NCBI GenBank assembly: GCA_963709175.1
Contig: CAVPVK010000002.1
Location: 124,001-188,000 of the forward strand
Length of the DNA stretch: 64,000 nucleotides
Direction: 5' to 3'
DNA from: JANXQG01 sp963709175
GTDB taxonomy: Bacteria > Planctomycetota > Planctomycetia > Pirellulales > Thermoguttaceae
A program made the position numbers and the translations under genes. Within the stretch, counting starts at the first letter, position 1. Every line of letters begins with the position of its first letter. Shown in pieces: positions 49,029 through 59,529 of the stretch. Below the pieces are notes generated by a model. That model was given only the letters and a program-made list of their open reading frames with translations. It was not told the origin of the DNA and searched no databases.

Positions 49029-50207
49029 TCACTCCGGGGAACCGTTCGACCCACCCGGCTTCGTGAGTTCCTTGGTCTTCTTTTGGAAGAGTTCCAGCCA
49101 GCCCAGCGTAATGGCGTCAGCAAGCGTCTTCGACTGGCGATACTCCATCGGCGTCTTCCCCCAGTAGAAGCCAAGCCAGCCAGAGGAGGCGTTCTTCGAT
49201 TCGTCGAGGAACCGCTCGAACTCGCGGAGCGAACACCCGAGAGGGAACGTCTCTTCAATGACGACGGGCTTGCCCACCGCAAATCCTGACAAGGTTTTCA
49301 TGGCTGCTGGCACCTTACCGTCTTGAGGATAGAGATGAACGCTTAGAAAATCCAGATCGTCGATGATCTTTGCGGGAACGAAACCAGACGTGAGGCCGGG
49401 CCGATCCAGACTCCAATCGACCAGACCGACCGTAATCAGATGGCGGCGGTCATGCGTGCGGATTGCCGTCGAAAGCCTCTGAATCCATTGACGAGCAATG
49501 CTTGGCCTGGATCGGCCCGCCTGGGAGAGGGTAATGAACTGGACGAAGCAACTCCCCGCAAAAGCTGGCCCCAGCCAATCACCGGGCTTGCGATCACCAC
49601 CCGGCACAACCGGCTCGTTCATCAAGTCGTAGCAAAAGAGAGCGGGACTTCGGGCACTGCGGCTGGCGACGGAATTCCAGAATTTCGCCTGGGCCGACCA
49701 TCGTCTCTCTTCGGAAAGTTGATCGTACCACTTGGGAACATCCTTCTTGCGATAACAGCCCAGTCCCGTCACGTCGAGGTACAGGTCCGTTTGCTCGGCC
49801 AATGCAAGCAAACGAGCGTATTGATTCAGGGTTGATTCGTTTGACTCGTCCGGCCCCCGCATGAATTTGCCAACTTGCAGGTGGACTCGCACGACATTAG
49901 CGCCGAGCCGCTTCATTTCCTGGAAGTCCCTTTTGACCTTCGGCCATTCTGTGTCCCAGTAGTCCTCTAGCAATCGACCCTTCTCGTCGTGGTCGTAGTT
50001 GAAGCCCCAAGCGACGAACCGCTGGTCCGACTTCTCCATTATGAAGCCGCGTTTGTTGTCGGAAAGCCGCACCCATTCCATTTCCTTGGCGACTGCCCGA
50101 GCTAAATTGGCACAAAAAAGGAGCGTCCAAACGGCAGCCACGATGGCTCCGTTTCTGCGAGTAGTTATCGTGGGAGTGCCCTGGCCGATCCGTCGATATA
50201 TACACAT
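49029..50207 (-). CDS. secreted GH5-like glycoside hydrolase
   Basis: 392 residues. Start at ATG 50207 with GGGGTGA about nine bases upstream; it gives an N-terminal hydrophobic segment (GAIVAAVWTLLFCANLARA). The TIM barrel shows GFIMEKSDQRFVAWGFNYDH, EMKRLGANVVRVHL, YDLMNEPVVPGG with the acid/base Glu, and KPVVIEETFPLG with the nucleophile. The pattern is that of GH5 (cellulase/mannanase superfamily); the exact subfamily is not decided. The gene may extend upstream to a TTG at 50330, but that would overlap the promoter at 50324-50352. Confidence 0.75.
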   Translation of the reverse strand: MCIYRRIGQGTPTITTRRNGAIVAAVWTLLFCANLARAVAKEMEWVRLSDNKRGFIMEKSDQRFVAWGFNYDHDEKGRLLEDYWDTEWPKVKRDFQEMKRLGANVVRVHLQVGKFMRGPDESNESTLNQYARLLALAEQTDLYLDVTGLGCYRKKDVPKWYDQLSEERRWSAQAKFWNSVASRSARSPALFCYDLMNEPVVPGGDRKPGDWLGPAFAGSCFVQFITLSQAGRSRPSIARQWIQRLSTAIRTHDRRHLITVGLVDWSLDRPGLTSGFVPAKIIDDLDFLSVHLYPQDGKVPAAMKTLSGFAVGKPVVIEETFPLGCSLREFERFLDESKNASSGWLGFYWGKTPMEYRQSKTLADAITLGWLELFQKKTKELTKPGGSNGSPE

Positions 50208-50323
50208 TACCATGTCACCCCAATGCACGGAGGTTTTCCAGTGAGTCCCAACATACGAAAACAAGTGGAACGACTCAAGCGGCGGATCGCACAATGCTTG
50301 GAGAAACAACTCGCGCCAATCGC

Positions 50324-50352
50324 TTGACAAAAAATCGGAATTCCCATAAGAT
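50324..50352 (+). promoter_or_regulatory. promoter of repeat protein 4
   Basis: TTGACA (50324-50329), 17-base spacer, TAAGAT (50347-50352). It leaves a leader of about 250 bases, rich in C/T tracts, with no gene visible before ATG 50609. Confidence 0.6.
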
Positions 50353-50608
50353 CATTAAGAGCGACTCGGGCTACGCAGGGTTCTTCGGGTTCTTCTAGTT
50401 CGTGTGAGGGGGGGTCCGCGGTCGCGGTTGAGCGATTCCTTTACCGGCGTTGCGGTGTCGCTTCCCCCTTGCGCAGTCTATTCGGATACTCCGTGCCCAC
50501 TTTGCTGGCCGCTACGGACTACGGCGAATATCTCACGACGGCTGGGTTTAAGCGCGCGTCACGCCTTCCCATCTTCAGGGCAGCATGTCTGTCTATTTGA
50601 GGTGCGTT

Positions 50609-53600
50609 ATGAGAACCAAGTCGCTGTTCGCTTTAGAAACTATCCTGGCTGCCGCGTTCGCAGCCGCCATGTGCGCCGCACTGCCCGCGCTGGCCCAAGT
50701 CGTGGAGACCGACCAATCAATGCAGTTCAATGTGGGCAGTAACGGCTATCAGGCCAATATTCCCGCGGTCAATCTCTCCTCGAACCCCCCCAGTATAAAC
50801 GTCCTGGCCAACCCGACGACAACGCTCACGTTGTCGAATGGGGCCCCCGCTTCCGGTAGCATACCCGACGGTGGTAATGGAACATCCAATACCTGGGCAA
50901 CGCTCACTGACGGTTCCTATGGCACCGTGCCCAATGCAGGCGGCGGCGGTCCAGGCGAAGTGGCGGTTCAAAGCGGTTGGACCCTCACCTACACCTTCAA
51001 CCAGGCTTATCCCCTGACCAACATCGATATTTTCACCGGATGGGGCGACGGCGGGCGTTTCATTCCGACCGTCACGGTCGATTACTCCACCAATGGCACC
51101 ACTTTCATCCCCTTGACAACCGTTAACTATACCGGCGCCAATGGCAACGGCGCCTGGGTGGATCTCAGCAACCTCGGGATCCCTGCCGCGACGGCGGTTC
51201 AGTTCAATTTTGGCAACCAGCAGAACGGCTACGTGGGATATACGGAACTGGCGGCGGTAACGCCCGTCTTGCCGATTACCTGGACTGGAAGCGATGCCAC
51301 TTATCCCATGAATTGGACTGCTTCTCCCAGCGTGATCAACTGGAACAATCCAAACAATAGCATCGGCCCGGTCGCGTACCAGGACAACCAGGCAGTGCTT
51401 TTCGACGATTCCGTGGGTACCGGATCGAGAACCGTGGACATCTCCGATGCCGACGTTTCCCCCGCGAGCGTGACTTTTAGCAGCAGCGCGACGTATACGC
51501 TGAATGGGACCTTCGCCATCACCGGTTCCGCCGGGCTGACCAAGCAGGGCAGCGGCCTGCTGATCGTCAACAACACCAACACCTACAGCGGCTTGACGAA
51601 CGTCTCCGCGGGGACCTTGCAACTGGGCAACGTTGCGGCGATTCCCCACGGCGCCGGCATGGGCAACGTGAACGTCGACGGCGTGCTCGACTTGAACGGC
51701 CTGAGCCCGACGTTCAACGCGCTCAGCGGTGCGGGGACCGTTGCCAGCAGCGTTTCCGGCGCTATCAACCTGACACTCGGCGACGGCGACGCCTCGGGTG
51801 TTTTCAACGGCGCGCTACAGGACGGCAGCGGCACCATTGCCTTGACCAAGATCGGCGCCGGCGTACAGACCATGGGAGGCACGAATTCCTATAGCGGCGG
51901 CACGACGATCAGCAGCGGCGTCTTGTCGATCGGGTCGACGGCTTCCCTGCCCGGCTGGAACGCCAACGGCAATTATAGCGTCGCCCCCGGCGCGGCCCTG
52001 GCCGTGGGCAATGCGGTCACTGCCGGCAACATTGCCGCCATGCTTGCCACGACCAACTTCAGCGCCTCGGCGAACTTGGGCTTTGACACCAGCAACGGCG
52101 ACCGCACCTATAGCGGCAGTTTGAGCGATACCAATCAAGGTGCCCTGGGGGTGATCAAAGTCGGGCTCAACACGCTGCTCCTCTCCGGCAGCAACAGCTA
52201 CAGCGGCGGCACGACGGTCAGTGCCGGCGTCTTGTCGATCGCGTCGACAGGCGCCCTGCCCGGTTGGAACACCAGCGGCAGCTATAACGTCGCCCCGGGC
52301 GCGGCCCTGGCCGCATGCGACGCGATTAGCGACGACGACATTGCCACCATCCTGGGCACGGGCAACTTCAGCGCCGGGTCCAGCTTGGGCTTTGACACCA
52401 GCAGCGGCAACCGCACCTATAGCGCCAGTTTGACCGATAGCAATCAAGGCGCCCTGGGAGTGACGAAAGTCGGTCCAAACACGCTGATCCTTACGGGCAA
52501 CAGCACCTACAGCGGCAACACAACGATCAACGGAGGCACTTTGACCGTCAGCGGTCCCGGCACGCTGGGCTTCAGCAACAACTATAGCGGAAACATCGTT
52601 TTCAACAACGGCAGCGAGTTCAATTACGCCGGTGCGGCGCCCCAGACCTTGAGCGGCGTCATCAGCGGCAACGGCACGGTGATACAGAGCGGCGCCGGCG
52701 AGCTGAGTCTTTCGGGCACGGTCGCGAATACTTATAGCGGCGGCACGGTGCTCTCCAATGGCAATCTCTACGTTGGCGGCAACTCGGCGCTTGGCAGCGG
52801 CCCGCTGAGCATCTCCGGCGGCAGCCTTGACTGCGCAAGCGTTACCATCAATAACCCCGTAAATCTCAACAACAGTTTCGTCTATGGAGCGAATTTCAAC
52901 AATGGCATGACCTGGAACGGCCCCGTCACGCTGGGCGCGAACGTGGTGATCAACGTGCAAGCTTCAAGTGGCCTGTACATCGGCGGCAACATCGGCGATG
53001 GCGGCCATGGCTATGGCATCACATTGACTGGCGGCAATTACCTGGAACTCGACGGCACGAACACCTACACCGGCAAAACGATTGTCGCGGCGAACAGCAC
53101 CCTGGGCTTCGACATCCCGCTCACGAACGTCGGCGTTGCCGGACCATTGGGAGCGCCTACCGGGGCCAATGCCGTCGTGGATATTTACGGCGGGGGCACG
53201 ATCACATACACGGGACCCCAAAGCATTCCTTTCTCCACGAACCGTCCGATCAACATCGCCGGCAACAGCAGCGGCACGGCGACGATCGCCATGAATGATA
53301 ACGACACGATCTTCGCCTTTAACGGCCCGATTACGGCCAGCCCGGGTGGTGCAAAGACGCTCAACGTAGTGTTGGGCTGCTACGGGAATGGCGATCGTGA
53401 AGAAGTGGACTTGGGCGGCGTGATCTCCAATGCGTCTGACGGCAGCCCAACCGCGCTGAATGTTACCTTTAATTCGCAGACGCAATCTTACAGCTTTCTC
53501 AACCTCACTGCTGTGAACACCTTCACCGGGCCAATCACCCTGGTGCAAGGCCAAAACCAACCGGCTTGCTACTTGACCATCGGCGGCCGAGGCATTGGCG

Positions 53601-56204
53601 CTAATGGAAACCAGTATGTCAGCACTGCCGGAACGGGGTGCTTGGGCAACGGCAATTATTCGGGCGACATGTCCCTCGGCACGCAAACGGTGGTCAGCTA
53701 CAACAGTTCGGCGAGTCAGATCTTTTCGGGCGTGATTACCGGCTTCGGCGGCATATCGCAGTACGGCCCGGGCCCGCTGACCCTTGCCAACAGCGGCAAT
53801 AACTATATCGGCGCCACGAACATCTACGGGGGCCTGCTCCAGGCGACCGTCGCGGGCGCCCTCTCGCCGAACAGCAGCATCACCCTATCCAACGGCACGC
53901 TGGACGTCAGCAGCGCCGCCCAGACCACCGGCGCTAACGATCAACGGCGGTTACTTGAACGTCAACTCGAGCTACCCCCTTACGGTGTATGGCACCGCCG
54001 CCTTAAACGGCGGTGTTCTCAACCTCTCTGGGTCTTACAGCGTAGGACAGCAGGTTATGAATTATTTCTCTGAAACCGGTCCCGGATTCGCCGCGGTCAC
54101 CGGGTTAGCCTACGGATTGGGGGTGGTATCCAACGGCACCGAGCTCGATGTCGATAATCTCCCGTATGTCTGGCTCTTGCCGGTGACGGGTGGGAGCTGG
54201 AGCACTTCGAGCAATTGGAGCTCGCCACCCGATTATGGTAACCCAGGCATAGTCGTGACGATCGGCGAGCCCATCACTGACAGGCAAAGTCATACCATTA
54301 TCGTCGATGAGCCGACGACCCTCGGCAGCCTGGTGTTGGGCAGCGGCACCAACGGGTCCGTGGGCTACATTCTGAGCGACCCGACCGGCATGAACACGAT
54401 GAACTTCAACAATTCAGGAAACGGGGCCTCGATCACGGTCCAAAACGGCGTCCACGCCCTGAATTTGCCGATAGCTCTGAACGACAATCTCACGGTGACT
54501 ACGCTTGTGAGCTCGGCGCAACTGACGATTTCCGGCGCGATCAGCGGCTTGAACAATACGGCGTTGACCGTAAACGGTTCCGGCATGCTCACCATTAGCG
54601 GAAGCAACAACACCTGGAGCGGCACCACGGTCAACGGCGGCACTCTCAGCCTCAACGGCGCAAACACGAACACATACGGCGACACCAACATCGGAACCGC
54701 CGTGCTTCAGATTACAGGCGGGAGCCTCACCTCGAACGGCAATTTGTTCCTTGGCGCGACGGCGGGCCAGAATGCCACGCTTATCATGACGGGCGGAGCG
54801 CTGAACCTCACCACTGCGAGTGATGCCGTTTACATCGGCGAAAGTGGGAACGGCGCGATGGTCATGACCGGCACGTCTTCGTTCACCACGGCAACCAACG
54901 AGATCGATATCGGTCTGAACGGCGGTTCCGGCGGGACCTTGACCCTCATGAAGTCGGCAACGCTCAATCAATCCCTTTCCTCGACCCTCGGGCTATATGT
55001 CGGCCGCGGGGCGAACACCACGGCCGAGCTCAACATTCAGAACAGCGCGGTCATTGACGCCGACCGCATCACGGTCGGCCTGCAGGCCCCGGGCGTTGTG
55101 AACCAGACGGGCGGCACGGTGAACCTCAGTGTGGGCGCTCCAGGCAACCTCTGGCGGATCGGCGCCAACAGCGGCAGTGGGGTTTGGAACATCTCCGGCG
55201 GTGAACTGAACTCCATCGGTCTGGACATGAAACTGGCATACAATACCTCGTCCGGTACCCTGAACGTGAGCGGAACCGGTTTCGTGAACATGCCCAACAA
55301 CGCAATCCTGATGGATTTCAACGGTGCAGCCAGAGCAACGGTCGAACTCAGCGGCGGAACGCTGCTGACCACGTCCGTGCAGCAAATTACCGCTTCGGGC
55401 ACCGGCACCTTCGACTTCAACGGCGGCGTCTTGGAACCCGCCGCACCCACGACAACCTTCCTGCAGGGCCTGACCGCCGCCAATGTGCAGGTGGGCGGCG
55501 CCGTAATCAATACCCTGGGCAATAACATCACGATTGCCCAAAACCTCGTGCACGATCCCAGCCTTGGTACCGCGACGGATGGCGGTCTGACCAAGCTCGG
55601 CAACGGCATGCTGACTCTCAGCGCGACAGTCAATACGTTCAACGGTCCGACCACCGTCAATGGCGGGACGCTGCAACTCAGCGGCGGCGCCGGCACCGAT
55701 CTGGAAGACAGCACGCTGAACACCAACGGTACGGGCACGGTCCACTTTACCGGCGTGAGCGCCGGAACACTGGGCGGTATCTCCGGCAATGGCGTCACAA
55801 AACTGGTGGTCGACAATCCGCTCGCCCTGACCGTCGGCGCCAACAACAGCAGCACGACCTTCTCCGGTTCGCTGGGCCCGACCGTCGTGGCCAGCTTGAC
55901 GAAGAGCGGCGCCGGCACGCTCATCCTCAGCGGCACGGATACCTATTCCGGCGGCACGTTTGTCACCGCCGGCACGCTGATCGAGGCCTCCGCATACGCC
56001 CTGCCGAGGGACCGCACGCTGACCGTCGGGGCAGGCGGCACGCTGATCTTCGACCCCACGCAGGCCAGCGGATCGCCGGTCTCCTTTGACGCGGCGACGG
56101 GCACCGTGGCGACGGTGCCCGAGCCAGGCACGCTGCTCTTGCTCGCCATAGCCGCTTGCGGCGCCGGCCTGTATCAGCGGGCCCGTTCTCGGCAGAAGAA
56201 ATAG
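50609..56204 (+). CDS. giant autotransporter-repeat PEP-CTERM protein 4 (one frameshift)
   Basis: Reconstructed length is about 1,865 residues. ATG 50609 has GAGGTG upstream and a signal peptide (TILAAAFAAAMCAALPALA). The N-terminal domain is sandwich-like (WTLTYTFNQAYPLTNIDIFT). About ten beta-strand repeats follow, for example LLLSGSNSYSGGTTVSAGVL and LTISGSNNTWSGTTVNGGTL, including a tandem duplication at 51890-52507. The tail is VPEPGTLLLLAIAACGAGLY plus basic residues (PEP-CTERM). One base is lost near 53,938, where SSAAQTTGA must join LTINGGYLNVNSSYPLTVYG. The C-terminal third resembles repeat protein 1 (FNNSGNGASITVQNGVHALN against LNNSGNGATITVTNGAHAIN). Likely surface-anchored. Confidence 0.87.
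51890..52507 (+). repeat. tandem duplication of 309 bp inside repeat protein 4
   Basis: Units 51890-52198 and 52199-52507 each encode 103 residues, and both begin YSGGTT. Both contain LPGWN, APGAALA, LGFDTS, NRTYS or DRTYS, and NQGALGV in the same places. Length is identical, with no gaps, which points to a fairly recent in-frame duplication. Confidence 0.85.
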
Positions 56205-56213
56205 CCCGAGTCG

Positions 56214-56259
56214 TTCTTCTTGCGAGCCCTGGAATTGTGGACATTGCACGCAAGAAGAA
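56214..56259. terminator. 11-bp perfect inverted repeat after repeat protein 4
   Basis: TTCTTCTTGCG (56214-56224) pairs with CGCAAGAAGAA (56249-56259). The loop is 24 bases, so it is a weak terminator candidate 10 bases after the stop. Confidence 0.35.
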
Positions 56260-56391
56260 GATCACTCAACTGACAAACAATTCGTTCAGGCTGAACGATG
56301 GCCCGTAGATTGCTACGGCGTTCCGTCAACCAGGAAGCCTGGGCCGGTATCCCTACTAAAGTCCGGCGAGACGCCGCGGCGCTCGGCCTGG

Positions 56392-56484
56392 TCATGGGCC
56401 GCGACGGCAGTTCCTCAACCGCTGGCCTGCGGCGAGCACGACTACGGCGATCAGCCCAAGCATGGCGCCGCTAGGTTCGGGGAC
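56392..56484 (-). pseudogene. orphan PEP-CTERM tail (remnant)
   Basis: The minus strand reads VPEPSGAMLGLIAVVVLAAG, then RLRNCRRGP and a stop: a complete VPEP motif, hydrophobic segment and basic end. A stop codon directly precedes the VPEP in frame and no repeat-protein sequence lies upstream, so only the sorting tail of a lost gene survives. Confidence 0.55.
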
Positions 56485-56628
56485 CTAAGACTGAAACGAA
56501 CCCCCAACCCCTGGACCCAAGGCGCGGCTCCTCCTGGTTAAACCCCCGGATTTCTGATACAGTGTAGATAGCCTAATCGACTGACAGGCGGCGGCATACC
56601 CCCAATGAATGGGTGTGGAAAGCGAATC

Positions 56629-59529
56629 ATGGCCGTTACCACCGTAGACGAATACCTCTCGGCGCTGGAAAAGAGCAAGCTGCTCGCTTCAGATCAGCTT
56701 ATTGAGGTCCAGCGTCTCGCCGGTGAATCGAGCGATGCTGCAACTCTGGCGAGAGCCCTGGCCACCAAGAATATCGTCAGCCGCTGGCAGGCCGGAACCC
56801 TGCTTGCTCTCGGCCAACGGGCACAACTCCGCCTGGGCAAGTACAAACTCATCCAGCGATTGGGAAAAGGGGGCATGGGCACCGTCTTCCTCGCCGAGCA
56901 CGTGACCATGAACCGCCGCGTGGCCTTGAAGATCGTGCCCCGCTCGATCGCCGAAGACCGGGCTTCTCTCGACCGCTTCTTTGCCGAGGCCCGGGCCATT
57001 GCCGCCCTCGATCACCCCAACATCGTCCAGGCCTACAGCGTTGACAATGAAATGGACCGCTATTTCATCGTCATGGAATTCGTCGACGGGCAGGACCTGC
57101 AACGCGTCGTTGAGCAAAACGGCCCCCTGGACTGCGGCCGTGCGGCGGACTACATTCGCCAAGCCGCGGCGGGGCTGGCTCACGCCCACGCCCGGAACCT
57201 CGTCCATTGCGACATCAAGCCCTCCAACCTACTGGTTAATGCCCAGGGCGTAATCAAGATTCTCGACCTCGGCTTGGCTCGGCTCAACCGCAGCAAAGAG
57301 CCCCGCGGCGTGGCTGCCGGCGAACCGGCGTTTGGGACCATCGATTACATGGCCCCCGAGCAGGCTTTGGAATCGGCGGATTTCAATCATCGGGCCGATA
57401 TTTATTCGTTGGGCTGCACGCTCTACTTCCTTCTCACCGGACATCCTCCTTTTCCGGAGGGCACGCTCGCGCAACGGCTCGTCAAGCACCAGACGCAGGA
57501 ACCCCGCGACATTCTTCTCGATCGGCCTGACGCGCCGCAAAAGCTGGTCGATATCTGTAAGCGGATGATGGCCAAGGAGCCGCAGCGTCGCTATCAATCG
57601 ATGCAGGACGTCAGCACGGCCTTGGCGCCTTGGCAAGAGGGGGGCGACGAGGGAGCGTCGTCCCGTCCGCCACTGGCCGTGAAACCGTTGGATGATGCCG
57701 CTCCGGCAGCCGCTCCCAATGACTGGCTGTCGTTCCTCGGCGAGACGGCCAGTCCGAGCTCGTCGTCCAACGGGGCCAAGACCCGCGAGCCGGGAACCGC
57801 CGCGACCAGGGTCGGCAAGTCGGGCAAGCAACCGACCCTCAAGGGTCGATCCGCCGGCCAGTCATCCGGCCAGACCTCCGGCAGGGTCGCGAAGCCCAGC
57901 CTGTGGGCGCTCTTACGGGCAAAACTGGCGTGGTTCAACTCTCCTAAGCGGAAGATTATCGCGGCGGTGGTCGGGCTGCTGGCGCTGGCCGCGGTTGCCG
58001 CCTTGGCCGCGTTGCCATTCCTCGCCACCCCATCCAAAAGCACGCGGCAAACGGCCCAAAAGCCTGCAACGAAAGAAACCAGTTCTCCGGTCCCAGAGAA
58101 TACCGCCGACACCGCCAAGGTCGTCGCTCCGACCGGCAAACAGGCGGAAAAGCCAGACGCATCGCGGAACGAAACGTCAGACAAGCACGACACCGAAAAA
58201 CCGGTACCTCAGCCTAAGACCTCCGCGCTCGCACCTCAGAAGAGCGATCCGCCCAAGCCGGCTGGCTCCGCTGCCGTCGCTTCCCAGCCACCGAAGAGCA
58301 CCGCTGCGGCGGACGTGAAACCGGCCCCTGCTGTAGTCAAACCGCCCGCCGCTCCGGCGATTCCAGATACGAAAACTGGGCCTGCCACAGGCGGGACGCC
58401 AGCACCACGGCCGGCCGAACCGGCCAAGAAGGTCTCTTTCGACGGGCTGGTTGCTGATATCGAGTTGCCGCCACTCGGCAAGAACGCCGAGGAACCGGTA
58501 TCCCTGGGCAAGATCGATTGGGATCCAAAGACGGCGATCGAACTGAAGTTACTCGGCGGCGACGCTGTCGCCAAGGGAAATCCTGCGTTCACCTTGCAGA
58601 AAGACGGCCAAGCCGAATCGACAAGCTGGTCGATCGAAATGGCCAATAAGAACAAAGATGCCGTGAAACTCGCCCGGGTCTGGGCCGATCAGGGTGAATT
58701 AAAGATGCAATGGAAGGCAGAACCCCGCGATAAGGCCTCGCTGCTCCGCTACTGTGCGCTACGGTTGTCCGCCGAGAAAAAGGCCCATGTCGTGGCCTTA
58801 AGCAAGCCCAAGCTGGTTGCCCCATTGCCAATCGACGTCGATATGGGCCTTGCGCGGGTCCCCTTGATCAAGGGCGCCCTGCTCCCGGAACCGAGCCTCC
58901 TCCGTCTGCAGATCCTGCCTTTGGATAAATCGCTGCCCAAACATCAGATCAAGATTCTGCCCGCCGCCAGGCGGCCGGGTCGGGCCACGCGAGGAAAACC
59001 GGTCGAGCCGATTGCCGGTGACACGGTTCCGCTGAAGGGCCACGCGCTGGTGGCAATCACCAAGGACGGCACGCCTGGCGTCTACTTCGACATCGGCTTC
59101 GAAGCCCGCGGCAAGGACCTCGTGCTGGACATGCAGGCGGGCTGCGAGATTGCCGGCGGCGAGGTGCCGCTCAATTGGAGTGAATTGCGATTACTGGACG
59201 CTCGACTCAACAGTTTTCTGATGGCGAGCGATAACGACAAAAACCCCAACAAGAAAAACATGCAAACGCAGATCCAGGCGGCAAAGCTGGCCAGGGACCG
59301 GCTCAAGGTCCTCGGCGAGTTCGCTACCGACCTGGACAAAAAAGCCACGATTCCCTTCCGGGTCTATGCCCTTCTGGGCGAAGGCGAGGGAGATACGGCC
59401 GGCAAAGTCGTCATCTTCCAGAGCGACGACAGCAAGATTCCCACGGCCACAGGGCCAAAGAAACCCCTCAAAGGAAACAGGGCTCGAGGCCATGCCGGAG
59501 CGGAGGTCGAGGGACTGGAGCTGAAATGA
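56629..59529 (+). CDS. transmembrane Ser/Thr protein kinase with C-terminal extracytoplasmic domain
   Basis: 966 residues from ATG 56629 (an upstream ATG at 56605 is possible). A short helical N-domain precedes the kinase: YKLIQRLGKGGMGTVFLAEH (P-loop, near 71), VALKIVPR (Lys), LVHCDIKPSNLLV (catalytic loop, near 193), ILDLGLARL and FGTIDYMAPEQAL. The catalytic loop has HCD instead of HRD and the metal motif is DLG instead of DFG. Asp and Lys of the catalytic loop are kept, so activity is likely. Low-complexity Pro/Ala/Lys linkers surround a membrane helix at about 442-465, and a beta-rich C-terminal domain of unknown fold follows (about 600-966). It overlaps the HEAT gene by four bases. Confidence 0.9.
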   Translation: MAVTTVDEYLSALEKSKLLASDQLIEVQRLAGESSDAATLARALATKNIVSRWQAGTLLALGQRAQLRLGKYKLIQRLGKGGMGTVFLAEHVTMNRRVALKIVPRSIAEDRASLDRFFAEARAIAALDHPNIVQAYSVDNEMDRYFIVMEFVDGQDLQRVVEQNGPLDCGRAADYIRQAAAGLAHAHARNLVHCDIKPSNLLVNAQGVIKILDLGLARLNRSKEPRGVAAGEPAFGTIDYMAPEQALESADFNHRADIYSLGCTLYFLLTGHPPFPEGTLAQRLVKHQTQEPRDILLDRPDAPQKLVDICKRMMAKEPQRRYQSMQDVSTALAPWQEGGDEGASSRPPLAVKPLDDAAPAAAPNDWLSFLGETASPSSSSNGAKTREPGTAATRVGKSGKQPTLKGRSAGQSSGQTSGRVAKPSLWALLRAKLAWFNSPKRKIIAAVVGLLALAAVAALAALPFLATPSKSTRQTAQKPATKETSSPVPENTADTAKVVAPTGKQAEKPDASRNETSDKHDTEKPVPQPKTSALAPQKSDPPKPAGSAAVASQPPKSTAAADVKPAPAVVKPPAAPAIPDTKTGPATGGTPAPRPAEPAKKVSFDGLVADIELPPLGKNAEEPVSLGKIDWDPKTAIELKLLGGDAVAKGNPAFTLQKDGQAESTSWSIEMANKNKDAVKLARVWADQGELKMQWKAEPRDKASLLRYCALRLSAEKKAHVVALSKPKLVAPLPIDVDMGLARVPLIKGALLPEPSLLRLQILPLDKSLPKHQIKILPAARRPGRATRGKPVEPIAGDTVPLKGHALVAITKDGTPGVYFDIGFEARGKDLVLDMQAGCEIAGGEVPLNWSELRLLDARLNSFLMASDNDKNPNKKNMQTQIQAAKLARDRLKVLGEFATDLDKKATIPFRVYALLGEGEGDTAGKVVIFQSDDSKIPTATGPKKPLKGNRARGHAGAEVEGLELK

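Larger units (their letters stand above)
56205..56628. other. intergenic stretch with a hairpin and a PEP-CTERM relic
   Basis: It holds the inverted repeat at 56214-56259 and the minus-strand PEP-CTERM remnant at 56392-56484. The rest, up to the kinase gene, shows no gene and no convincing promoter pair. Confidence 0.5.

Noticed and set aside
51815..56249. Long minus-strand open frames opposite repeat protein 4
   Set aside because: Same cause as above; the plus strand explains the region fully apart from one indel.
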